From positions 5,456,001-5,520,000 of the forward strand of contig NZ_CP011131.1 in assembly GCF_001442805.1 (NCBI RefSeq): 64,000 nt of DNA, read 5' to 3'. Below are positions 58,053-64,000 of the stretch, in pieces; positions within the stretch are counted from its first letter, which is position 1; each line of letters begins with the position of its first letter. The notes under the pieces are model-generated. The model did not search any database. It was not told where the DNA came from and saw nothing but the letters and a program-made list of their open reading frames with translations. This stretch comes from Lysobacter gummosus. Its GTDB lineage: Bacteria > Pseudomonadota > Gammaproteobacteria > Xanthomonadales > Xanthomonadaceae. The position numbers and the translations under genes were made by a program.

Positions 58053-58525
58053 TGCCATTAAGCCTCGAGATCGGCGATATATTTTCAACACCGGACGTTA
58101 TTGCTTTTGCACATGGCTGCAACTGTGCGGGCGCCATGGGAAAAGGAATAGCCGTTTCCTTTCGAAGACACTGGCCGGCCATGTATCAGGAATATCGCCG
58201 CAGATGTGCCGTCGGAGAATTTAAACTGGGCGATGTTTTTCTCTGGGAGCAAGAAAACATCTCGATATTCAATTTGGGGACACAACAAAGCTGGAGGACT
58301 AAGGCGGAATATTGGGCCGTCAAAAAATCATTATCCGAAATGGTACGTTTAGCCGAGGATCGCAAGGTACGTGAGATCGTGTTGCCACGGATCGGCGCCG
58401 GTCTCGGCGATCTTGAATGGCAAGACATCCAGGCCACCCTTCAATCCTTAGGCGATATGACTAGCGTCTTGCTTCGGGTATGCGACATTTTCGTCAGTGG
58501 CCAGCCTCTCACTAAACTTCGCTAG
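58052..58525 (+). CDS. macro-domain protein, 157 aa
   Basis: The start at 58052 follows the overlapping stop. LEIGDIFSTPDVIAFAHGCN, then CAGAMGKGIAVSFRRHWPAM and a later RIGAGLGDLEWQDIQATLQ mark the ADP-ribose-binding macro fold of the TARG1/DarG type (N of HGCNCAGAMGKGIA). Such domains remove ADP-ribose from DNA or protein; in DarG they are antitoxins. No DarT-like partner is seen, so the cognate toxin, if any, is the upstream small protein or is absent. Confidence 0.9.
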   Translation: MPLSLEIGDIFSTPDVIAFAHGCNCAGAMGKGIAVSFRRHWPAMYQEYRRRCAVGEFKLGDVFLWEQENISIFNLGTQQSWRTKAEYWAVKKSLSEMVRLAEDRKVREIVLPRIGAGLGDLEWQDIQATLQSLGDMTSVLLRVCDIFVSGQPLTKLR

Positions 58526-58692
58526 CGAACAAATATTCTAAGTGCTCATAAGGTGGCAGCCTCGCTTTTTTGCTTGGACAAACATCGTCGGATCAACAGC
58601 GGGAATGCTGTTCGGCACACCGGTGTTTTGCTAACGCTATGCAGCAGCATTTAGCGTATCAAGTCCAGTCAAGTCCAGGCTGAAGCATCAGT

Positions 58693-58910
58693 GGGGCCGC
58701 GGCAACGGGGCCTTTCTTTTTTTGCAGCGATCGTGACTCGGCCATTCAAGCCGGCGCGTGATCTTCTTCTGCAAATTGCAGGCCCTAGGACGTCGCGCAG
58801 TTGCTCGTTGATCCTAGAGTCTGCGCCCTCGGTCAACAACTTGCAGAGAAGAAGATCACGTGCTGGCTTGAATGACCGAGACGAAAAAGAAAGGCCCCGT
58901 TGCCGGGGCC
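58693..58910. repeat. large imperfect inverted repeat with two convergent terminators
   Basis: The left arm (58693-58778) and right arm (58838-58910) are inverted copies: both contain AACGGGGCCTTTCTTTTT and TCATTCAAGCC-(A/G)-GC then CGTGATCTTCTTCT-GCAA. The outer parts are intrinsic terminators, one for the macro gene (plus) and one for the DUF4279 gene (minus). The similarity runs past the terminators into sequence not needed for termination. It may be an inverted duplication, a MITE, or a structured RNA. Confidence 0.75.
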
Positions 58911-58956
58911 TTCCGATACGTAAATAGAGATACAGCTCGATTGCTACCGGCTTTTG

Positions 58957-59370
58957 CTAAGTATCTTCAACGTAGACATTGATCGTCAAGTTGACTCCTA
59001 TGGCTGCGAGCTGACTTAGCAGATGAGGCTCCAATGAAAACCCAGAATTTCCTGTCGTAAACCAACCAACAAAGTACTCTACACGCCCCCCTGTTTCGGT
59101 GATTTTCTCCAAGAATGACTTTTTCTCCTTCAGTGCCGAAGTGAACTTTTCCACCGCGTGCTCGAATGGTTCATCCGTTGCTGCAAGTTCGTAGGTCCAG
59201 AACGAGTCTTTCCTTATGCCGGGTAATTCTCCGCCTTTTGGTGTCAGTTTCTGATCGCCAGACGTGTAAGAAAATTTTGGAACGAGCCCGAGTTCCTTAC
59301 TTACATGTTCACTGACAATGCTCGGGTGTGTAATTCGAAGTGACATCCTGTATCGCTCAGAGTTGATCAT
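58957..59370 (-). CDS. DUF4279 protein, probable immunity protein of an RHS tip
   Basis: The protein (YRMSLRITHPSIVSEHVSKE, LGLVPKFSYTSGDQ, EPFEHAVEKFTSALKEKKSF, LEPHLLSQLAAIGVNLTINV) fits DUF4279, a common immunity-like family. Its ATG overlaps the stop of the toxin-tip remnant (ATGA), the arrangement of toxin tip followed by immunity gene. The tip is frameshifted, so the immunity gene is an orphan or still protects against kin. Confidence 0.85.
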   Translation of the reverse strand: MINSERYRMSLRITHPSIVSEHVSKELGLVPKFSYTSGDQKLTPKGGELPGIRKDSFWTYELAATDEPFEHAVEKFTSALKEKKSFLEKITETGGRVEYFVGWFTTGNSGFSLEPHLLSQLAAIGVNLTINVYVEDT

Positions 59371-59550
59371 GGAATGTAACTTTCGTAAGGACCTTGATCA
59401 CTGGCTTCTCCGTCTTCGTTTATCCAAACATGCACATCCGGACTAATGCCAACCCAGTCCTGGGGCCCGCGTCTATTCCATCTTTAACGCTGTGAAGATC
59501 ATCCTTGCTTAGGCCAACCTTATCAATTGGCTTTGTTCCGGTCGGGCAGT
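59367..59550 (-). pseudogene. RHS/polymorphic toxin C-terminal tip remnant (frameshifted)
   Basis: On the minus strand [30 protein letters not shown] reads in one frame, and [30 protein letters not shown] in the next frame, ending at the DUF4279 ATG. One missing base near 59474 separates them. KPIDK-GLSKDD-H-VKDGI-AGP-DWVGI-PD is the signature of a polymorphic toxin tip found at the ends of RHS-type proteins (recollection). The 5' side is cut at the inverted repeat at 59551, so only the toxin end is left. Confidence 0.7.
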
Positions 59551-59580
59551 TGGAGTTACCAGGATTTCGTGGACACCCGC
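59551..59580 (-). repeat. 30-bp inverted repeat, right copy (IS-end-like)
   Basis: Exact inverse of 56223-56252. The two copies enclose about 3.36 kb with small genes, an argO fragment, the DUF6881/macro pair and the toxin-tip/DUF4279 pair. Confidence 0.85.
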
Positions 59581-59832
59581 TGGCATCCGCACTGATATCT
59601 GAAGTGGTTCCCGCGTCTGTGCACGAGGCGCAAGGCCAAGCTAGGTCAGCCTGCAAGCGGGTTGGTGCGCATCAGGTTGGCGTGACGTCCAATTGACGCT
59701 TGGAACCCTGAGCATTGCTCACGTGAACCATCGCGTGCGATTTCCCGTTCGACGCCGGTCCGAGCTAAGGAAGGTCTGCCTCGGCGATGCCAGTGCGAAT
59801 GAGTTCGAAACGACGAATTTAGCCGGCCGGAT
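59581..59832. other. intergenic region between IS ends
   Basis: No gene is supported between the right inverted repeat and the third IS-end copy. ORFs here translate the repeat itself (for example LELPGFRGH) and have no family support. Confidence 0.5.
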
Positions 59833-60019
59833 AGGTGTCCACGAAATTCTGGTAACTCCAAGTTGGCTTTGACCTGACCTGAAAAAACTGATCTAGATCG
59901 ATTGTTCATAAACTATGACCAAGGAGATTTGGACCATGCCCAAGAAGCGCTTTAGTTCCGAAGAGATCATCCACAAGCTGCGAGAGGCCGAAGTGCTGAC
60001 CTATTTGCTTATGTTGTGA
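59833..60019 (+). mobile_element. IS3-family 5' fragment (end plus orfA start)
   Basis: An IS-end copy (AGGTGTCCACGAAATTCTGG then TAACTCCA, 59833-59860) is followed by a ribosome binding site (AAGGAG) and an ORF from 59936 reading MPKKRFSSEEIIHKLREAEV, then a stop after 27 codons. This is the N-terminus of an IS3-type OrfA, truncated. The rest of the element is missing; unrelated sequence follows. Confidence 0.8.
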
Positions 60020-60055
60020 TCATAACCAAGGTACTTCATTGGCAGATCAGGAAAG

Positions 60056-60454
60056 TCAAACATCTCTTGCCCAGTCAACTTGCCCAGTCAACTTGCGAAC
60101 GGACATCTGGCTAAGACTATCTAGGCTAGCCTGATGCGGACGAGCGGACCAAATGGGATGTCCGTCCATGTTAGTTAGCGCCATTGGGATCTCGGTCAAA
60201 TGCTGGCAGGGTAGTAGTGTCCGGTGCCTGCCATTAATGAACTTTGCAGCACCCTGAGTAAGATAGAATTGTGCGGCTTGAAAGAGGTAGCTGCCGTCCC
60301 GGCACTCCGACAGCCAATGCTGATGGTACGCATTCTCGATTTTTATAGAGTTGCGTTGTGCAAGATCAGGCTGATCAACAACGCGCATGAACTCGTCTGC
60401 CTTTATTAGGTAGAAGGCGTCCTGAGCGTTGGGCGGCTGTAGTCGGACTCTCAT
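60056..60454 (-). CDS. hypothetical protein with GRHRT motif, 132 aa
   Basis: The protein (MRVRLQPPNAQDAFYLIKAD, DGSYLFQAAQFYLTQGAAKF, INGRHRTLLPCQHLTEIPMA) carries INGRHRT, resembling the ParB/Srx-type core G-R-H-R. It has not been tied to a family here. The start codon directly abuts the attC-like site (AGCTAAC at 60455), so it may be an integron-cassette gene in reverse orientation. Confidence 0.65.
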   Translation of the reverse strand: MRVRLQPPNAQDAFYLIKADEFMRVVDQPDLAQRNSIKIENAYHQHWLSECRDGSYLFQAAQFYLTQGAAKFINGRHRTLLPCQHLTEIPMALTNMDGHPIWSARPHQASLDSLSQMSVRKLTGQVDWARDV

Positions 60455-60509
60455 AGCTAACGCCTGAAGTAAGCCGAGCCGCGAAGCGGCTTCGGCTGCC
60501 GCGTTGAAT
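60455..60509. repeat. attC-like recombination site
   Basis: AGCTAACGCC and GTTGAAT bracket the near-palindrome AGCCGAGCCGC-GAA-GCGGCTTCGGCT; total 55 bp, the size of Xanthomonadal attC sites. The right GTTGAAT fits the GTTRRRY rule exactly; the left AGCTAAC misses RYYYAAC by one base. No integron integrase is in the window. Confidence 0.55.
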
Positions 60510-61055
60510 ATCAGGTGCCTACGGAGCCCTGGGCAATTTATAGCTCATGCGGGCACGAACTGCTTCAAGCATGGACTGGAGAACCTGCGCCCCAAATCCT
60601 TTTGATACATGCCTCTGCCACTTCTCACTGCGGAGGAATCGAGGATAGGGCACGCCACTTCCACCAAACGACTCAAGCCCGGCAGTTCCATATCAGGGCC
60701 TGCCGACGCAGGTTCGGGTGATCGACCCCGACGGTCAGCTCAAATGCACGGTTTGTTACAGCCAGCACGATGACGCCCTGACTGAGCATATCGAAGCACC
60801 GTTCGCTTGCCGCCCCAGGTTCTCACGCCCCGAGACGCTTGCCATGGACACTGGGTTGGAGAATGATGTCCGTCACCGCCACACGGATCCCGTGGCCCTA
60901 TCTCGCGCTGACATGGAAATGTCCTATGGTGCGCCTCGATCTGCTGCTTTTGAAAAGCCGCCCATTCGGGAACGGCTGTTTGCGTCTGTTCATACCGCCT
61001 CCCTAGGCACAGGCCCCTGCCTGTGCTGTTGCACCGTGCCAAAAGGAGTTGTCTC
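60510..61055. other. intergenic region before the second rhs gene
   Basis: ORFs of 68 and 113 codons here lack ribosome binding sites or family support. The only clear signal is AAAAGGAG at about 61041-61048, which serves the rhs start. Confidence 0.5.
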
Positions 61056-64000
61056 GTGAATGCAAGATCCAAGTGCGTTATCGCGCAAAGACCGTCGCCC
61101 CATCAAAGCCCGCCAGGGCGGACGCTGCGGCACCTGTGGATGGCCGCAGTGGCCCTGCTCGTCGCGCTCACTTCCAGTGGGGCCGTGGCGCAGGAAACCG
61201 AGAAGGTCTGGAGTACCTCCGACGCGGTCGGCAGCCCCTTCATAAGCGAGTACGAAACCCAGGAGGCCATCAAAAGGGACGTTGTGGACAACGTGCCCGA
61301 TGGCCCCATGCTCAAGTTCCGGAGTGAGGACAGTTTGATCCTGAAGGATCGGACCCTCTACTGGTACGGCATAACGCCCATGCCGCCAAAGGTCGGGGAA
61401 TGGGACTACTCATTCGTAATGCCCCGCGTGTTCAACGCACCTTCCATGGACAGTGCCGTCGCGCAAACGAAGGCGTACTACGACAAGGAGAGTGTCGCCA
61501 CAGGGTGCGCGCCCAATACGACGGTGCTCGTGCATCCGAGCAGCCAAAGGACCTTTTGGGACGACGGCGTGACTCTGCGGCAGGAATTCTTCCCCGTCAC
61601 CGTGGTCTACCAAAGCGGGTTGTCCGGTACCTGTACACCCATTACCTTCACTGGCGACAGCTATGGCATCGGCGCCGGTCGCAGTGTCGGCTGCCCCAGT
61701 TTCCTGCAATGGGATCCTCAGAAGCAGGCCTGTTCTGGCGGAGACCTGTTCGCCAGTGGCGACTCGGCCATTTACTCGGCCCCGGTGCTTGCGCGGGGAC
61801 AGTGCAAAGTTGGTAATCCCTGCGACCCGTCAACCGGCGACAAGATGCAGCCGGAGACCGATTTCGATCTGGGCTGGATCAGCTTCACCCGGTACTTCCA
61901 CTCACTCACTTCGACGCCGATGGGCGGGTTCGGTGACGGCTGGACGCATTCGCACAACCTGCGCCTGACCGCGGGCAAGGACCCGACCAGTTGGGACGAC
62001 ACCGTGCACGTCGGCCTGGTCGAAGCCGATGGTTCCCAGATTTCATTCACTCCGGTGGGCGATATCTATGAGAGCGATGACGGCCGCGGCGATCGAGCCG
62101 TCAAAGATGGCGATCAATGGTGGGTCTATCGCAGCGACCGAGTGCTGCGTTTCGACGCCGATGGCCGACTGCTGGAACAGCGCTTCGAAAGCGGGACGTC
62201 GTTGACCTATGCCTACGACGCGGCGCGTCGGCTCAGCACCATCACCCATAGCAGCGGCCGCAGTTTGGCGTTCGACTATGCCGCCTCGAACGGCGACGCC
62301 CCCATCGCGGCGATCCGCTCGTCCGGGCGGGCGCTGGCTACCTATGCCTATACGGCGGGCGGCCAGATCGAAACGGCGACCTATGCGAACTCCACGAATC
62401 GACGCTACCACTACGAGGACACGCGCTTTCCGCGCTATCTGACCGGCGTAACCATCGAGGGCGACAGGCGCTTCAGCACGTTCGTTTATGACGCCAAGGG
62501 CCGGGTGATCTCCAGTCAGCACGATGGCGGTGCCGACGGCGTGACGTTGAGCTATCCCGAAGAAGGGGGCTCCATCATCACCAATGCACTGGGGCAACAG
62601 ACCACATTGGGACTAGCTAGCGCTCCCCCAAGCGAGGCGCCGCGCAAGATCAGCGACCTGACCGATAGCCGTGGTACGGCCGGAACCACGTACTACGACG
62701 AAGAGACGGACTTCCGTCGTCGCGTAGCTACCACCACCGACCGCAAAGGCATTGTGACCGAGCATGCCTACACCGAAGCCAACGATCTGGTCACCGGGGC
62801 GCCGGCACGGACCCATACGGTCACCGAGGCCAAGGGAACACCCCAGCAGCGGATCAGCGTTGCCGTAACCGATGTGGCCAGCAATCGCCCGATCTTGGCG
62901 AAGGTCGGCAACCAAGAAACCCGCATCGTGCGCAACGCCCGCCTGCAGCCGGCCAGCGTAAGCGTGCGCGACACGGTCAGTAACGAAGTTCGCACCACGA
63001 CCTACGCGTACTGCGAGGCCGCTGACGTCGCAGCCAGCAACAGCCCGTGTCCTGTGCTTGGCCTATTGAAGTCGGTGGACGGTCCTCGGACCGACGTTAA
63101 CGACGTCACCCGCTTCGAGTACTACGGCAGCGACGACTCGGTCTGCACGGCGACCCCGGAGCTTTGCACGTATCGCAAGGGTGATCTGCGCAAAACCATC
63201 GACGCGCTGGGCCGGGCGACGGAAATCGTGGGCTACGACCCTGACGGCCGCCCGCTGTCAGTGGTGGACACCAATGGCCTCGTCACCGACTTCACCTACA
63301 ACCCGCGTGGTTGGCTCACCGCGACTAAGGTGCGTGGACCGGACGACAACTCCCAGCAAGACGACCGCATTACCGAGGTCGCCTATTACCTGGATGGCCC
63401 GGTACAAACTGTCACCTTGCCGGGACAATCGCCAGTCAACTTCGACTACGACAACGCACGCCGCTTAAATTCCATTAGCAACAGCTCAGGCGAGATAATC
63501 GACTACACGCTCGACAACGCCGGCAACATCAAGAAACAGGAGAACCGCAGCGGCAGCGGCCAACTGACCCATACCCTGTCCCGGGTCTACGACGCACTGG
63601 GACAGCTGATCACGACCAAGGACGCATCGCAGAACCCGACCGGCTTCACTTATGACGCCAATGGCAACGCCGATTTGATCACAGATGCTTTGGGCCGCAA
63701 GGCAAGCCAGTCTTACGATCCGCTCAATCGACTGTCTGCGACGTTGCAAGATGTTGGTGGATTGGCGGTGAAGACCGTCATGGAGTACAACGCGCTCGAT
63801 CAGGTCACCAAGGTCACGGATCCGAAGGGGCTGAATACTGTTTATGCCTATAACGGCTTCGGCGATCAAACCAAGCTCACTAGCCCGGACACCGGCGTCA
63901 CCGACTACACCTATAACGCGGCAGGTCTGCCCACGACCAAGAAGGACGCCAACGATTCCGTCGCGCATCGATACACCTACGACGCGTTGAATCGACCGAC
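61056..64000 (+). CDS. second RHS repeat protein (3' partial)
   Basis: From a GTG with AAGGAG to the right edge with no stop. A Sec signal peptide (WMAAVALLVALTSSGAVA, around residues 31-48) is followed by a unique N-terminal region, then DUF6531-like CKVGNPCDPSTGDKMQPETD, FDLGWISFTRYFHSLTSTPM and GGFGDGWTHSHNLRL. YD repeats follow (YRKGDLRKTIDALGRATEI, YTYNAAGLPTTKKDANDS). It is paralogous to the 2127 gene, with near-identical stretches such as GFGDQTKLTSPDTGVTDYTY. The toxin tip lies outside the window. Confidence 0.9.
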   Translation, partial: MNARSKCVIAQRPSPHQSPPGRTLRHLWMAAVALLVALTSSGAVAQETEKVWSTSDAVGSPFISEYETQEAIKRDVVDNVPDGPMLKFRSEDSLILKDRTLYWYGITPMPPKVGEWDYSFVMPRVFNAPSMDSAVAQTKAYYDKESVATGCAPNTTVLVHPSSQRTFWDDGVTLRQEFFPVTVVYQSGLSGTCTPITFTGDSYGIGAGRSVGCPSFLQWDPQKQACSGGDLFASGDSAIYSAPVLARGQCKVGNPCDPSTGDKMQPETDFDLGWISFTRYFHSLTSTPMGGFGDGWTHSHNLRLTAGKDPTSWDDTVHVGLVEADGSQISFTPVGDIYESDDGRGDRAVKDGDQWWVYRSDRVLRFDADGRLLEQRFESGTSLTYAYDAARRLSTITHSSGRSLAFDYAASNGDAPIAAIRSSGRALATYAYTAGGQIETATYANSTNRRYHYEDTRFPRYLTGVTIEGDRRFSTFVYDAKGRVISSQHDGGADGVTLSYPEEGGSIITNALGQQTTLGLASAPPSEAPRKISDLTDSRGTAGTTYYDEETDFRRRVATTTDRKGIVTEHAYTEANDLVTGAPARTHTVTEAKGTPQQRISVAVTDVASNRPILAKVGNQETRIVRNARLQPASVSVRDTVSNEVRTTTYAYCEAADVAASNSPCPVLGLLKSVDGPRTDVNDVTRFEYYGSDDSVCTATPELCTYRKGDLRKTIDALGRATEIVGYDPDGRPLSVVDTNGLVTDFTYNPRGWLTATKVRGPDDNSQQDDRITEVAYYLDGPVQTVTLPGQSPVNFDYDNARRLNSISNSSGEIIDYTLDNAGNIKKQENRSGSGQLTHTLSRVYDALGQLITTKDASQNPTGFTYDANGNADLITDALGRKASQSYDPLNRLSATLQDVGGLAVKTVMEYNALDQVTKVTDPKGLNTVYAYNGFGDQTKLTSPDTGVTDYTYNAAGLPTTKKDANDSVAHRYTYDALNRP

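Noticed and set aside
59420..59909. Short ORFs containing LELPGFRGH and related text
   Set aside because: They are translations of the IS-end repeat; only the toxin-tip part is real.
60515..61059. ORFs of 68 and 113 codons before the second rhs
   Set aside because: No recognisable family or ribosome binding site; the second overlaps the rhs start.

Overview
The window is GC-rich DNA from a member of the Xanthomonadaceae/Lysobacteraceae (Lysobacter-like; genus is an inference). The evidence is a C-terminal XVIPCD signal of an antibacterial type IV secretion effector at the left edge, two Sec-exported RHS proteins, two secreted HAF-repeat proteins and a DUF6694-type secreted protein. Most of the window is one complete-looking lambda-type siphovirus prophage lying between two paralogous rhs genes.

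Layout. (1) 1-7.3 kb: end of a XVIPCD effector; three overlapping small genes ending in a csrA paralog; a complete rhs gene with a signal peptide and a His/Cys toxin tip, followed by a Sel1-repeat immunity candidate. (2) 7.5-31.3 kb, minus strand: the late operon, read right to left in lambda order Nu1-A-W-B-C/Nu3-D-E-FII-Z-U-V-G/GT, then holin-endolysin-Rz/Rz1, the tape measure and the tail-tip genes. Two plus-strand cargo genes interrupt it (DUF6968-like at 17.3 kb, HAF/ShKT at 10.6 kb). (3) 31.3-36.4 kb: an array of small genes on both strands. Seven share one 5' leader element (hairpin, Shine-Dalgarno, short leader ORF) and most are followed by GC-rich hairpins. A leaderless isochorismatase-like hydrolase sits among them. 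(4) 36.4-42.3 kb: two DNA methyltransferases, the first apparently dual-coding, then a cargo island with a second HAF protein, a DUF6694 protein and a small secreted protein, partly framed by direct repeats. (5) 42.3-50.8 kb, minus strand: early operon with DUF6362, a RuvC-like resolvase, primase-helicase, two ParB-like proteins, a Cas4/RecB-like nuclease, DUF6511, an ssDNA-binding candidate, a Sak4-like ATPase and an excisionase-like HTH protein. Upstream lies a cluster of operator-like repeats. (6) 51.4-55.8 kb, plus strand: a tightly overlapping recombinase operon (zinc-ribbon protein, small protein, DUF2924, a resolvase domain lacking the catalytic serine, a large serine recombinase, an HTH protein) and an XRE protein. 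(7) 55.8-60.5 kb: a patchwork of small cargo genes, pseudogenes and transposon ends: a doubly frameshifted paralog, DUF3024, an argO fragment, a DUF6881/macro-domain pair, and an orphan RHS toxin tip with a DUF4279 immunity gene, partly enclosed by a perfect 30-bp inverted repeat. An IS3-type fragment and an attC-like site follow. (8) 61.1-64 kb: the 5' part of a second rhs gene, open at the right edge.

The early operon looks built for Sak4-type recombination and primase-helicase replication. The serine recombinase is the best candidate integrase, and the late operon builds and releases a siphovirus particle. The plus-strand morons and flanking RHS/effector loci are competition cargo. The observations most worth a second look are the repeated leader-ORF array, the two-frame methyltransferase, the U9 frameshift site in the tail chaperone, the serine-less resolvase partner and the inverted-repeat-bounded toxin/immunity cassette.
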